Part shown: positions 50,718 through 60,380 of the stretch, piece after piece | Layout: each line of letters opens with the position of its first letter | Position numbering within the stretch: the first letter of the stretch is position 1 | Assembly (NCBI RefSeq): GCF_040744945.1 | Contig: NZ_CP160453.1 | Span: 496,001 to 560,000, forward strand | Direction: 5' to 3' | Source: Saccharothrix sp. HUAS TT1 | GTDB lineage: Bacteria; Actinomycetota; Actinomycetes; Mycobacteriales; Pseudonocardiaceae | Length of the DNA stretch: 64,000 nt | The notes under the pieces: generated by a model | The model's input: the letters and a program-made list of their open reading frames with translations, nothing else | What the model was told of the DNA's origin: nothing | The model's database searches: none | Program-made: the position numbers and the translations under genes

Positions 50718-50759
50718 CGCCTCTAGCACTGCCAAAATTTCTAGCGGCGCTAGAGGCGC
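50717..50759. terminator. Inverted repeat with A/T-rich loop after the ParB-like gene
   Basis: GCGCCTCTAGC (50717-50727) pairs perfectly with GCTAGAGGCGC (50749-50759) across a 21-nt loop containing CCAAAATTT. Inside it CTAGCG-G-CGCTAG (50741-50753) is itself a palindrome. It starts at the ParB-like stop codon. It may be a terminator or an operator. Confidence 0.5.
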
Positions 50760-50931
50760 AGGTAGCGCCGACCTCATGTGGCGCGGGTGGCCGGCGGTTC
50801 GGGTGGCGCCGGCGAGGTAGGACCGGGCGGGTGGCGCGGGGCAGCGCTGGTGTTGGCGAGGGGCCGTACCGGCGGAGAGGCGGCGCGGGTGGTGCTGGCG
50901 GGGCTGGGTGGTGATGGGGCAGTAGGCGGGG

Positions 50932-51924
50932 TTAGCGCTGTTCTTCCAGCTTCGGTATCGGGCGGGCGCGGTCCATCACTCGGTCGGTGTAGCTGTCGAG
51001 CAGGCGTGTGGCGACCTGCTGGCCGTAGCCGAGGATCACTGCCCACAGCAGTAGCGCCGCCTGCGAAGCCACGCCGATCAGGCCCGTCGTCACGCCGGCG
51101 CCGAGGGCCAGGATGCCGACCACCGCCAGCGCCGCGCCGAGCAGCACCTTGATCATCGCCTGGTAACCGACCATCACGTACGGCGAGAGGCTGGGGCGTC
51201 TTCGCAGCAGCAGCACGACGGCCGACAGCACCGCGCCGAACGCCCCGAACAACTGGACCAGCCACACGTCCGGACCGGCCGCGGTCTTGCCCGCCGGGCA
51301 CACCGTCGGCAGCTTCTCGGCGCTGACGCACATCGGGATCAGGCCCGGTTCGAGCAGGCCGATGACGCCCAGCGCGGTGTTCACCGCGAACAGCACCACC
51401 GACGTCGCGATCAGCTTGTTGCGCAGCGCCCGCGACCCGGCGTGGGCGAAGTCGGACGCGTCGAACGCCGCCCGCAGCGCGTCGACCACCAGCTCCCGCT
51501 CCACCGCCAGCGGGAGCTCGCCGGGACGCAGCTCCTCCAGCGCGACGCGGCGCGGGTCGTCCTCGTCCAGGTTCTCGGCGACCCTGGCCCTCAGGCCCGG
51601 CAACCTGCCGAGGAACCCGCTGCCCGCGGCCACCACGGCGATCTCGGCCTCGTGCAGCGATCGCCAGGCGCGCTCGATGTGCCACCCCGACCACCAGGAC
51701 GCCACCGTCCGCCACCGCGACTCGGCGCGCGTGATCATGTCCTCGACCACGGCGGCCTCCTGCTCGGCCGCCGCCCGCCACTGCCGGCTCTCCGGGTCGA
51801 GCGGATCGGGTGGGCCGAGCGCGGCCAGGTCGGCGCGGACCCGGTCCAGGCGCGACTGCACGACCAGCCGCCAGTCGGTGACCCGGGGGGTGCGCGCGCC
51901 CATGACCAGCATCGTGACAGGCAC
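50932..51924 (-). CDS. Four-helix membrane protein with long cytoplasmic head
   Basis: 330 residues from GTG 51924; ATG 51903 (MGARTPRVTDWRLVV) is equally plausible. About 165 residues of helical soluble region, then four hydrophobic segments (KLIATSVVLFAVNTALGVIG, VQLFGAFGAVLSAVVLLL, MIKVLLGAALAVVGILAL, SQAALLLWAVILGYGQQV). No family recognised. Bases 50760-50931 after its stop hold nothing I can name. Confidence 0.65.
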   Translation of the reverse strand: MPVTMLVMGARTPRVTDWRLVVQSRLDRVRADLAALGPPDPLDPESRQWRAAAEQEAAVVEDMITRAESRWRTVASWWSGWHIERAWRSLHEAEIAVVAAGSGFLGRLPGLRARVAENLDEDDPRRVALEELRPGELPLAVERELVVDALRAAFDASDFAHAGSRALRNKLIATSVVLFAVNTALGVIGLLEPGLIPMCVSAEKLPTVCPAGKTAAGPDVWLVQLFGAFGAVLSAVVLLLRRRPSLSPYVMVGYQAMIKVLLGAALAVVGILALGAGVTTGLIGVASQAALLLWAVILGYGQQVATRLLDSYTDRVMDRARPIPKLEEQR

Positions 51925-52057
51925 GTCCGACGGTCAGGCGATCACCCGAAGGGGTGGTCAGGCGGAAAAGGACGGTTGAGCCCCCGGCAAACAGGTGAAC
52001 CTCGCACACGAGCGGGGAAGCGCCGGCTCGGAAGGCACTTCCCCCGCTCGACTTACC

Positions 52058-52140
52058 GGCTCCGGCCCAGGCGTCAGGCTCCGGCCCAGGCGTCAGGCCC
52101 AGGCGTCAGGCCCAGGCTCCGGCGTCAGACCCAGGCGTCA
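52058..52140. repeat. Tandem 13/19-bp repeats running into the SDR stop codon
   Basis: Five consecutive units of GGCTCCGGCCCAGGCGTCA or the shorter GGCCCAGGCGTCA (52058-52140). The last unit holds the stop codon of the SDR gene (52138-52140). Confidence 0.85.
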
Positions 52141-53025
52141 GGCCGAACGGCTCGGCTCGACCAGTTCCCGCAGCCGCGGGGGCATCCGCTTCTCCAGGCC
52201 GAACGGCTCCAGGTGGGCCTGCAGGACGCCGTCGAACGCGCGCTTCACCGAGGTGGTGTCCCAGGTGTCGCTCTCCAGGATCGGCTGCTTGAAGTACGGG
52301 TGGCCGACCAGGTGCAGCTGCCTGCCGTTGCACCGGACGATCTGCCCGGTGATGCCGTCGGCCGCGTCGCTGAGCAGGAACAGCACGAGCGGCGCGACCT
52401 TGCCGGGGGTGCGGTCGGCGGGGATGGCCCGCAGCGAGCGCTCCGACTTCCACACCATCCGGGTGTGCGCGACCGGGCAGACGGCGTTGACCCGGACGTT
52501 GTCCCCTTCCAGGTCCAGCGCCCACGACGAGCTGAGCGAGGCCACCGCGCCCTTGGTCGCGGCGTAGGCGGCCAGTTTGCGCTGCCCCAGGAACGCTCCT
52601 GAAGAAATGTTCACGATCGAGCCGGAACCCTGCTCGCGCATCACGCGCATCGCCGCCATTCCGGTGAACATGACGCCCAGCAGGTTCACCTCGACGATCC
52701 GCCGGATGGATTCCGGCTCGTCCGCCCACGGCAGCGCCTCGTAGTTGAGCCCCGCGTTGTTGACCAGGCCGTCGACCCGGCCGAACTCGGTCACGCACAT
52801 TCCCACGATCTTCTCGGCCTCGCTGGGGTCGGCGACCGTGTGCGTGCTCGCCACCGCCCGCCCGCCGTACCCCCGGATGTGCTCCGCGACCTGTTCTGCC
52901 TGGTCAGCGTCTACGTCGTTGACCACGACCGCCGCACCGGCCTGTGCCGCGTGCATCGCGTAGGCCTCGCCCAACCCTCGTCCCGCCCCGGTGATCACGA
53001 CCGCTTTGCCGTCAAGAATCCCCAT
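52138..53025 (-). CDS. Short-chain dehydrogenase/reductase
   Basis: 295 residues from ATG 53025 (MGILDGKAVVIT). Cofactor motif TGAGRGLG, Asp in VNDVDAD (prefers NAD(H)), NNAG, Ser in NISSGAF and YAATKGAV (YxxxK) are all present. The C-terminal 60 residues extend beyond the core and resemble steroid/MFE-type SDRs. Substrate not readable. Upstream is the 3' end of sugC, with a terminator between. Confidence 0.88.
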   Translation of the reverse strand: MGILDGKAVVITGAGRGLGEAYAMHAAQAGAAVVVNDVDADQAEQVAEHIRGYGGRAVASTHTVADPSEAEKIVGMCVTEFGRVDGLVNNAGLNYEALPWADEPESIRRIVEVNLLGVMFTGMAAMRVMREQGSGSIVNISSGAFLGQRKLAAYAATKGAVASLSSSWALDLEGDNVRVNAVCPVAHTRMVWKSERSLRAIPADRTPGKVAPLVLFLLSDAADGITGQIVRCNGRQLHLVGHPYFKQPILESDTWDTTSVKRAFDGVLQAHLEPFGLEKRMPPRLRELVEPSRSA

Positions 53026-53247
53026 CTCGCGCTCTTCTCTGTGCTCGGCGGACTCCCCTGCCCCGGCGCTTTCCGGCCGGAGTCGTTTCCGCCTGCGACC
53101 CAGGGTGGGGAACCGGGGCAACGGCGGCGCGACAATTGCGACGAGATGTCCGTTTGCTGCGCTGAATGGACTACGGAGTTCGTCCTAGCCGATGGTCTCG
53201 GCTGGTCAGCGACGTCCGTCACCTCTGTGAAAACCCCGCTGAACACG

Positions 53248-53284
53248 CAGGGGCCGTCCCCGGTCGCACCGGGAACGGCCCCTG
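53248..53284 (-). terminator. Terminator of the lpqY-sugABC operon
   Basis: 17-bp inverted repeat CAGGGGCCGTCCCCGGT / ACCGGGAACGGCCCCTG with one mismatch, 16 bp after the sugC stop on the minus strand. Confidence 0.85.
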
Positions 53285-53299
53285 TTCGCGCGCTCGGGC

Positions 53300-54481
53300 T
53301 CAGCCGCTGTAGGTGAGGTTGCGACCGTTCTTCGGGTCGAACAGCTGCACCTTGTCCGCGTCGAACCAGATCTCGGCCGGCTCGCCCTCGGTCGCGCCGG
53401 ACGTGGCGGAGATCCGGGCGACCAGCGACACGCCGCCGCCGGGCACGTCGGCCGAGCCCGTGTCGGCCGCCAGCTCGGCCAGCTCCGCCGACGTCGCCTG
53501 CTCGCCCTGGAGGCTGAAGTAGGCGAACTTGTCCGAGCCCATCGACTCCAGCACGTCCACGTGGTCGGTGAACGTGACGCCCCTCGACCGGACGGCGTCG
53601 TCCACCAGCCGGGCGTCCTCGAAGTGCTCGGGCCGCAGGCCGACGATCACCTCGCGGGGCGCGTCGGCGCTCTCCACCAGCCCGCGCACCCGGTCGGTGA
53701 GCGGCACGTCGCCCAGCGGCGAGCGCAGCACCCCGTTCTCCAGCGCGGCCGGCACGAAGTTCATCGCGGGCGAGCCGATGAACCCCGCGACGAACAGGTT
53801 GGCCGGGTTGTCGTAGAGGAACTGCGGCGCGCCGACCTGCTGCACCGCGCCGCCGCGCATCACCACGACCCGGTCGCCGAGGGTCATCGCCTCGGTCTGG
53901 TCGTGCGTGACGTACACGGTGGTCGTGCCCAGCTGCTTCTGCAGCCGCGACACCGAGGTGCGCATCTGCACGCGCAGCTTGGCGTCGAGGTTGGACAGCG
54001 GCTCGTCCATCAGGAACGCCTTGGGGCTGCGCACGATCGCCCGCCCCATCGCGACCCGCTGCCGCTGCCCGCCGGACAGGTTCGACGGCTTGCGGTCCAG
54101 GTGCTGGGTCAGGTCCAGGATCTCGGCGGCGTCCCGGACCTTCTTCTCCACCGTGGCGTCGTCCACCTTGGCCAGCCGCAGCGGGAAGGCCATGTTCTCC
54201 TTCACCGTCATGTGCGGGTACAGCGCGTAGGACTGGAACACCATCGCGATGTCGCGGTCCTTGGGCGCCCGCTCGTTGACCCGCTCGCCGCCGATGCGCA
54301 GCTCGCCGGACGTGATGTCCTCCAGGCCCGCGATCATGTTGAGGGTGGTGGACTTCCCGCAGCCGGACGGGCCGACCAGGATGATGAACTCGCCGTCGGC
54401 GATCTCGATGTCCACGTCCCGCACGGCCACCGCGCCGTCGGGGTACTGCTTGGTCACGCTGTCCAGAACGATCTCGGCCAT
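53300..54481 (-). CDS. sugC: SugC: ABC transporter ATPase (MsmK/UgpC class)
   Basis: 393 residues from ATG 54481, 4 bp after sugB. Walker [10 protein letters not shown], signature LSGGQRQR, Walker [14 protein letters not shown]-loop THDQTEA, then a C-terminal OB-type regulatory domain of about 150 residues. It energises the importer encoded by the next two genes. Equivalent to Rv1238 by context and homology as I recall it. Confidence 0.88.
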   Translation of the reverse strand: MAEIVLDSVTKQYPDGAVAVRDVDIEIADGEFIILVGPSGCGKSTTLNMIAGLEDITSGELRIGGERVNERAPKDRDIAMVFQSYALYPHMTVKENMAFPLRLAKVDDATVEKKVRDAAEILDLTQHLDRKPSNLSGGQRQRVAMGRAIVRSPKAFLMDEPLSNLDAKLRVQMRTSVSRLQKQLGTTTVYVTHDQTEAMTLGDRVVVMRGGAVQQVGAPQFLYDNPANLFVAGFIGSPAMNFVPAALENGVLRSPLGDVPLTDRVRGLVESADAPREVIVGLRPEHFEDARLVDDAVRSRGVTFTDHVDVLESMGSDKFAYFSLQGEQATSAELAELAADTGSADVPGGGVSLVARISATSGATEGEPAEIWFDADKVQLFDPKNGRNLTYSG

Positions 54482-54485
54482 TGCT

Positions 54486-55331
54486 TCACCCCTTGACGGC
54501 GCCGGAGGTCAACCCGGCGACGATCCGACGCTGGAAGAACAACACGAACAGGATGATCGGGATGGTGATCACCACCGCGGCGGCGGCGATCGTCCCGGTC
54601 GGGTCCTCGAACTGCGAGCTGCCGGTGAAGAACGACAGCGCGACCGGCACCGTGCGGGAGCTCTCGGTGGAGGTCAGCGAGATCGCGAACAGGAAGTCGT
54701 TCCAGCAGAAGATGAACACCAGGATGGCCGTGGTGAACACGCCGGGCGCGGCCAGCGGCGCGATGACCCGCCGGAACGCCTGGCCCGGCGTCGCGCCGTC
54801 CATCTTCGCCGCCTTCTCCAGCTCCCACGGGATCTCGCGGAAGAACGCCGACAGCGTGTAGATCGCCAGCGGCAGCGCGAACGTGATGTAGGGCAGGATC
54901 AGGCCGGGCCACGTGTCGAACAGGCCCAGCGTCCGCTCGATCTCGAACAGCGGCGAGACCAGCGAGATCTGCGGGAACATCGCGATCAGCAGCGACACCC
55001 CGACCAGCAGCCGCTTGCCGGGGAAGTCCAGCCGGGCGATGGCGTAGGCGGCCATCGTGCCGAACACCACCGCGACGGCCGTGGCGATCAGCGCGATGCC
55101 GATCGAGTTGACCAGCGCGCGGACGAACTCGGTGGTGGAGAAGATCGCCTTGTAGTTGTCGAACGTCCACTGGCGCGGGATGAAGTTGCCGTCGGCCAGC
55201 GTCTCCTTGGTCTTGAACGACAGCGACACGATCCACAGCACGGGGATCAGCGCGTACGCCACGACCAGGACGTTGAGGACGGTCCAGCGCGCCTTGCGGC
55301 CGGTGGTCACGGCCCCGCCGATGCCCGCCAT
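54486..55331 (-). CDS. sugB: SugB: ABC transporter permease
   Basis: 281 residues from ATG 55331, sharing one base with the sugA stop (TGATG). Six membrane helices and the EAA loop ([22 protein letters not shown]) that docks SugC. Second permease of the trehalose-type importer. Confidence 0.87.
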   Translation of the reverse strand: MAGIGGAVTTGRKARWTVLNVLVVAYALIPVLWIVSLSFKTKETLADGNFIPRQWTFDNYKAIFSTTEFVRALVNSIGIALIATAVAVVFGTMAAYAIARLDFPGKRLLVGVSLLIAMFPQISLVSPLFEIERTLGLFDTWPGLILPYITFALPLAIYTLSAFFREIPWELEKAAKMDGATPGQAFRRVIAPLAAPGVFTTAILVFIFCWNDFLFAISLTSTESSRTVPVALSFFTGSSQFEDPTGTIAAAAVVITIPIILFVLFFQRRIVAGLTSGAVKG

Positions 55332-56302
55332 CAGCGCCTCCCCCCGCCGTCGCTGCCGGGGGCAGCGGTGCCGAACAGCTTGACGAACACGAACGCGATG
55401 ATCGCCACCGCGATGAAGATCAGCACCGACATGGTGGAGCCGATGCCGAGGTTGAGGCCCTTGATCAGGTTGTTGTAGGTCAGCATCGACACCGACGCGG
55501 TGCCCTGCGAGCCCGCGGTGAGCACGAACAGGTTGTCGAAGATGCGGAACGCGTCGAGGGTGCGGAACAGCAGCGCCACCAGGATCGCGGGCTTCATCAC
55601 CGGCACCATCACCTTGGTGAACCGCTGCCACGCGCTCGCGCCGTCCATCGCGGCGGCCTTGAGCAGGTCGTCCGGCACCAGCGCCAGGCCCGCCATCAGC
55701 AGCAGGGCCATGAACGGCGTGGTCTTCCAGATCTCGGCCAGCGTCACCACCATGATCGCCGGGATCTTCTCGGTGAGCACCGGCTCGCCGCCCGCGAAGG
55801 TCTCGGCGAGGTAACCGGTGCCCGGCGTCCACGCGTAGCGCCAGGAGAACGCGGCCACGACCGTGACGATGCCGTACGGGATCAGCGACGACGTGCGCAC
55901 GATGCCCCGGCCGACCAGCGTCCGGTGCATGATCAGCGCCAGCGCCATGCCGAGCACCAGCTCGATCACCACGGAGACGACGGTGATCAGCACCGTCACC
56001 CACATGGCGTTCCACCAGTACGGGTTGGACAGCACCGTGACGTAGTTGTCCAGGCCGACGAACTCGGTGCGGTCCGGGAACTTCAGGTCGTAGCGCTGCA
56101 GGGACAGCCACACCGAGTACAGGATCGGCCAGCCCGCGACCGCGGCCATGATGATGATCGCGGGCGCGCAGAGCAGCAGGCCCAGCCTGCGCTCGGCCTT
56201 CTTGCCCTCGCTCAGCGCGGCCTTCGCCTTCGGCGACAGCGCCGGGCCGGCCGCCGCCTCCGCCTGGACCTCGGCGCCGGTGGCGCTCAACGGCTGGCTC
56301 AC
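55331..56302 (-). CDS. sugA: SugA: ABC transporter permease
   Basis: 323 residues from GTG 56302, overlapping the lpqY stop (GTGA). A 40-residue cytoplasmic N-terminal extension, six membrane helices and the EAA loop ([21 protein letters not shown]). First permease of the importer, partner of SugB and SugC. Confidence 0.87.
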   Translation of the reverse strand: MSQPLSATGAEVQAEAAAGPALSPKAKAALSEGKKAERRLGLLLCAPAIIIMAAVAGWPILYSVWLSLQRYDLKFPDRTEFVGLDNYVTVLSNPYWWNAMWVTVLITVVSVVIELVLGMALALIMHRTLVGRGIVRTSSLIPYGIVTVVAAFSWRYAWTPGTGYLAETFAGGEPVLTEKIPAIMVVTLAEIWKTTPFMALLLMAGLALVPDDLLKAAAMDGASAWQRFTKVMVPVMKPAILVALLFRTLDAFRIFDNLFVLTAGSQGTASVSMLTYNNLIKGLNLGIGSTMSVLIFIAVAIIAFVFVKLFGTAAPGSDGGGRR

Positions 56303-57555
56303 GGCAGCACCCCCTTCGAGTCGAGGGCGTCCTGCAGCTCCGAGCGCAGCCGTTCGGCCGTGCTCCGCGGGTCGATGGACGCCGGCGGCGACAGGATCGT
56401 GGAGATGACGGTGGAGACGTTCTGGTACGCCGGGGTCACCGGGCGCGAGCTCGCGTTCTTCAGCGTCTCCAGGATCGCTTCCTTCATCGGGTACGGCTTG
56501 GCCATCTCCGGGTCCTCGTAGACGGACTCGATGGTGGGCGGCACGCCGTCGTTGATCGCGGCGAACTTCTGGTTCTCCGCGTTGCGCAGGCACATCACCG
56601 CGTCGAACGACTCGTCGGGGTGCCGGGTGTAGGAGCTGACCGCGTAGTTGATGCCACCGACGGTGACCTCGGCGGAGCCACCCTCGATCGCCGGGTACGG
56701 CGCCCACTTGAAGTTCTTCGCGAACTCGGGCTTCGCCTGCGCCGCGGCGTAGACGTAGGGCCAGTTCAGCTCGAACGCGGCCTTGCCGCCCTCCATGGCC
56801 AGGCGCGCGTCGTCCTCGGCGGCGTTGGAGAAGGACGGGTCCACCACGTCGGAGGTGGCGAACTTCTTCAGCACCTCCAGCGCCTTCACCGCGCCGTCGT
56901 CCACGACGGCCTTGGTGCCGGACTCGTCGATGATCTGCCCGCCCGCGGAGTTGACCAGGGTGTTGTAGAGGACGACCAGGCCCTCGTACTGCTTGCCCTG
57001 GGCGGCCACCAGGCCGGGGGTCTCGTCGTTGCCGTCCGCCTCCAGCCGGGAGCCCATCTCGATCATCTCGTCCCAGGTCTTCGGCGGCGTCGGCACCAGG
57101 TCGGCGCGGTACCACAGGAGCTGGACGTTGGTGTTGTCCGGAGCGCCGTACAGCTTGCCCTCGTAGCGGGCGGTCTCCAGCGGCGTCTCCAGCGTGCCGT
57201 CCTCGACCTCGGCCTTGGCCTCGCCGGTGAACTCCTTGATCCAGCCCGCCTTGGCCAGTTCGGACGTCCACGTGACGTCGAGCGCCAGCACGTCCATCCC
57301 GGCGTCCTCGGCGGCCAGCCTGCGGACCATCTGCTCGCGCTGGCCGTCCGCCTCGCGAGGCAGCTTGTGGTAGACGATCTCGTAGCCGTCGGCAGCCGCG
57401 TTGCAGTTGTCGACGATCTTCTGGAAGTTCTGTTGCGGGTACTTGTAGACGTTGATGGTGATCCCGCCGTCACCTGAACCACAGCCCGCCAGCACGGACG
57501 TCGCGATCAGCGCGGCGCCCCCTGCGGCGGCCAACCGATGACCCTTGCCCCTCAT
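56299..57555 (-). CDS. lpqY: LpqY: lipoprotein substrate-binding protein of trehalose importer
   Basis: 418 residues from ATG 57555 with GGAGG upstream. A lipobox (VLAGC) after a short signal peptide anchors it outside the membrane; the rest is a Cluster-D solute-binding fold ([34 protein letters not shown]). These segments resemble LpqY, which binds trehalose for recycling by mycobacteria. Operon lpqY-sugA-sugB-sugC with the stress-protein gene next upstream, as in Rv1234-Rv1238. Trehalose is the likely but unproven ligand. Confidence 0.85.
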   Translation of the reverse strand: MRGKGHRLAAAGGAALIATSVLAGCGSGDGGITINVYKYPQQNFQKIVDNCNAAADGYEIVYHKLPREADGQREQMVRRLAAEDAGMDVLALDVTWTSELAKAGWIKEFTGEAKAEVEDGTLETPLETARYEGKLYGAPDNTNVQLLWYRADLVPTPPKTWDEMIEMGSRLEADGNDETPGLVAAQGKQYEGLVVLYNTLVNSAGGQIIDESGTKAVVDDGAVKALEVLKKFATSDVVDPSFSNAAEDDARLAMEGGKAAFELNWPYVYAAAQAKPEFAKNFKWAPYPAIEGGSAEVTVGGINYAVSSYTRHPDESFDAVMCLRNAENQKFAAINDGVPPTIESVYEDPEMAKPYPMKEAILETLKNASSRPVTPAYQNVSTVISTILSPPASIDPRSTAERLRSELQDALDSKGVLP

Positions 57556-57727
57556 CGGTCCTGCCTCCTTCCTGACAACGGAGGAGCCAGACCGCAGTGC
57601 CCGGCACCTCGTCGTGCCCCACCGGCCGACCCTGCCGACCGGGTGGGACGAACCTAGGCCCGATGATCAGGTGCCGCAACCACCGAAGCACGGAACGGCG
57701 TTACCCGAAGGTGCGGGAGCGGAAACC

Positions 57728-58255
57728 TCAATCTTTGCCGGGATCGGCGGGGCGCATCGCCAGCTTGGCCAGCAGGTCGCGACCGCGTTCGGCGGAACGG
57801 GGCTGGCAGAGCACGTCGTAGCGGCCGGCGACGAGCTGGCTGGCGCTCTGGAAGTCGCGCTTGCCGCGCGCCGAGCCGTACCCGACGGCCGCGAAGATCA
57901 GTCCGAACGCGATGCCGACCACCAGACCGGCGACGATCGGCCCGAGGCTGGTGCCGGGACTGGTGTTGAACAGGCTGAGCAGGACGCCGACGAAGAGCCC
58001 GAACCAAGCGCCCGAAGCCGCGCCGGTGCCGAGCACGCGGCCCCAGGTGAGCTTGCCGGTGACCCGTTCGACGAGCATCAGGTCCACGCCGACGATCGTG
58101 ACCTCCTGGACCGGGAAGTCACCGTCGGCCAGGTGGTCGACCGCGCGCTGCGCCTCCTCGTACGTGCCGTACGAGCCGATGGGCCAGCCGGTGGGCGGGG
58201 TGGGCAGGCGGGGAGGCCCCCCGGGTCGGTTCTGGTTGGAGAAGGAACCCGTCAC
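57728..58255 (-). CDS. General stress protein-like two-helix membrane protein (Rv1234-like)
   Basis: 175 residues from GTG 58255, preceded by GGGGTGG; same length as Rv1234 as I recall it. A Pro-rich N-terminus and a 'heat induced stress' YflT-like segment (SYGTYEEAQRAVDHLADGDFPV, VTIVGVDLM), then two membrane segments with Gly-rich packing (WFGLFVGVLLSLF, IVAGLVVGIAFGLIFAAVGY). The position next to lpqY is conserved. Function unknown. Confidence 0.82.
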   Translation of the reverse strand: MTGSFSNQNRPGGPPRLPTPPTGWPIGSYGTYEEAQRAVDHLADGDFPVQEVTIVGVDLMLVERVTGKLTWGRVLGTGAASGAWFGLFVGVLLSLFNTSPGTSLGPIVAGLVVGIAFGLIFAAVGYGSARGKRDFQSASQLVAGRYDVLCQPRSAERGRDLLAKLAMRPADPGKD

Positions 58256-58371
58256 GGTGACCACCCCTATCGCGGTGCTGATCACCCCATCCTGCCAACA
58301 CCGGGCGACCGACGCGAAACGGACCGCCGGGAAACTGACTCGAACGTGACCTGGGCCGGGGGGCGCGCCGG

Positions 58372-59568
58372 TCAGCCGCGGGAGCGGTAGTCGCGCAGCA
58401 GGCCCCGGCTGATGATCGTCTTCTGGATCTCGCTGGTGCCCTCGCCGATCAGCAGGAACGGCGCCTCGCGCATCAGGCGCTCGATCTCGTACTCCTTGGA
58501 GTAGCCGTAGCCGCCGTGGATGCGGAACGCCTCCTGCGTCACCTCGGCGCAGTACTCGGACGCGATGAGCTTGGCCATGCCCGCCTCGACGTCGTTGCGC
58601 GCGCCGGAGTCCTTCAGCCGGGCCGCGTTGACCATCATCAGGTGGGCGGCCTCGACCTTGGTCGCCATCTCGGCCAGCTTGAACGCGATGGCCTGGTGCT
58701 CCGCGATCGGCTTGCCGAACGCCTTGCGCTGCTGCGCGTACTCGATGGCCAGCTCGAAGGACCGCAGCGCGATGCCGCACGCCCGCGCCGCGACGTTCAC
58801 CCGGCCGACCTCGACGCCGTCCATCATCTGCCGGAAGCCCTGGCCGGTCCGCCCGCCCAGCACCTGCTCGGCGGGCAGCCGGTAGCCGTCGAACACCATC
58901 TCGGTGGTGTCGACGCCCTTGTAGCCCATCTTGTCGATCTTGCCGGGGATGGTGAGGCCGGGCGCGACCTCGCCGTAGCCCTCGGGCTTCTCGACCAGGA
59001 GCGCGGTCAGGTTCTGGTGCGCCTTCTCGGCGCCCTCGTCGGTCTTCACCAGCACGGCGGTGAGGTTGGACGTGCCGCCGTTGGTCAGCCACATCTTCTG
59101 GCCATCGACCACGAAGTCGTCGCCCTCGCGCACGGCCCTGGTGCGGATCGCCGCCACGTCGGAGCCCAGTTCCGGCTCGGACATCGAGAACGAGCCGCGC
59201 ACCTCGCCGGCGGCCATCCGCGGCAGGTACTTGCGCTGCTGCTCGGGCGTGCCGTGCTGCTTGAGCATGTGCGCCACGATGAAGTGGGTGTTGATCACCC
59301 CGGACACCGACATCCAGCCGCGGGCGATCTGCTCGACCACCAGCGCGTAGGTCAGCAGCGACTCGCCGAGCCCGCCGAACTCCTCCGGGATGGTGAGCCC
59401 GAACAGGCCCATCTCCTTCATGCCCTCGACGATGTCGGCCGGGTAGGTGTCGCCGTGCTCCAGCGCCTGGGCGTGCGGGATGATCTCCTTGTCCACGAAG
59501 GTGCGGACCGTCGACAGGATCTCCTCCTGGACGTCGGTCAGTCCAGCGGTCCGGGCCAGGCGCGCCAT
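58372..59568 (-). CDS. Acyl-CoA dehydrogenase
   Basis: 398 residues from ATG 59568. FAD-binding helices (SFSMSEPELGSD, MWLTNGG), a central beta domain, and the catalytic Glu in LIGEGTSEIQ near the C-terminus, with SEYCAEVTQEAFRIHGGYGY. Oxidises acyl-CoA to enoyl-CoA using ETF. The ATPase/DUF4276 module separates it from the CitE-type gene; in other actinobacteria acyl-CoA dehydrogenase, MaoC and CitE genes tend to be adjacent. Confidence 0.9.
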   Translation of the reverse strand: MARLARTAGLTDVQEEILSTVRTFVDKEIIPHAQALEHGDTYPADIVEGMKEMGLFGLTIPEEFGGLGESLLTYALVVEQIARGWMSVSGVINTHFIVAHMLKQHGTPEQQRKYLPRMAAGEVRGSFSMSEPELGSDVAAIRTRAVREGDDFVVDGQKMWLTNGGTSNLTAVLVKTDEGAEKAHQNLTALLVEKPEGYGEVAPGLTIPGKIDKMGYKGVDTTEMVFDGYRLPAEQVLGGRTGQGFRQMMDGVEVGRVNVAARACGIALRSFELAIEYAQQRKAFGKPIAEHQAIAFKLAEMATKVEAAHLMMVNAARLKDSGARNDVEAGMAKLIASEYCAEVTQEAFRIHGGYGYSKEYEIERLMREAPFLLIGEGTSEIQKTIISRGLLRDYRSRG

Positions 59569-59686
59569 CGCGTTTCCCTTCGTAGCTCACGGGTTACCGG
59601 CGAGTATGGCCCGGTTAACGCCCGTTCGCGCCACGAGAGTGCTCCTCGCCACGCGCTGAACCGGTCAGGACGCCCGCAGCTCCAGC

Positions 59687-59709
59687 GCGCCGCCGGCTCC
59701 CGGCGGCGC
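59687..59709. terminator. Terminator after the ATPase/DUF4276 module
   Basis: 10-bp inverted repeat GCGCCGCCGG / CCGGCGGCGC with a CTC loop, ten bases 3' of the module's last stop (59719, minus strand). Confidence 0.8.
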
Positions 59710-59718
59710 ACCGGCCGA

Positions 59719-60380
59719 TCAGCCTTCGAAGGTCCGGAGCCAGGCGTCGAGGTGCGGGCACACCGCCCGGAGGCGCACGAGCCCCAGGGCCTGGATCGCG
59801 AGCGGACCGTCGAGGGTCTTGACGTACCCGGGGCAGTAGGCGAGCAGCCGCTTCGACGGCGCGGTGGCGGGTCCGTCGTTCACCGACTCGGGACCGCCCG
59901 CGGCGCGGACGTCGCCGCGGAGCCGGTCCGCCAGTTCGGGGCCGAGGAACTGCCCCAGCTCGTCAGCGGCGGCGAATACCCACGCCTCCAGCTCGTGGAC
60001 CACCAGGTTCGGCCGGAACCGCCGGTCGCCGACCTCCTCGGCCAGGCGGCGCTCGACGTGCGCCACCCGCTGGTGGACGTCACCGGCGGCCGGTCGACCA
60101 TGCCGGGGCAGTCCGAGGGGAACGCGTAGTAGTCGAACAGGGTCGTGAGCACGTCCAGGCTCGTGTCCTGCAACAGGAGCCCGACGTCCCGCTGGACCTG
60201 GGCCCAGCCGGTGACGCCACCCTTGTGCGACGGTCCCGCCGCCGGCCTCTTGGTCTTCACCAGCGAAAGGCTGGTGACCCACCCGAGCTCTTCGAGGTGC
60301 GGGCGGATGACGGAGTCGGCCACCACCTCTTCGGTCTGCCCCTCGACCAGCAGGTGGACTCGCCGGATGGCACCGGTCAC
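59719..60380 (-). pseudogene. DUF4276 TOPRIM-like partner, frameshifted as read
   Basis: GTG 60380 (VTGAIRRVHLLVEGQTEEVV) starts a DUF4276-type protein. Its frame is good down to PSDCPGMVDRPP; the typical second half (QRVAHVERRLAEEVGDRRF, VVHELEAWVF, SVNDGPATAPSKRLLAYCPGY, CPHLDAWLRTFEG) continues in another frame, so one base appears missing inside the GC-rich stretch 60081-60095. VEGQTE resembles the Glu of TOPRIM motif 1 and FDYY may be the acidic motif 2. It could be a real pseudogene, a programmed shift or a sequencing error. Its start overlaps the ATPase stop (GTGA). Confidence 0.75.

Noticed and set aside
50774..52009. Long minus-strand ORF of 411 codons
   Set aside because: It is a shadow of the four-helix membrane gene in another frame, with Arg/Gly/Ala-rich nonsense.
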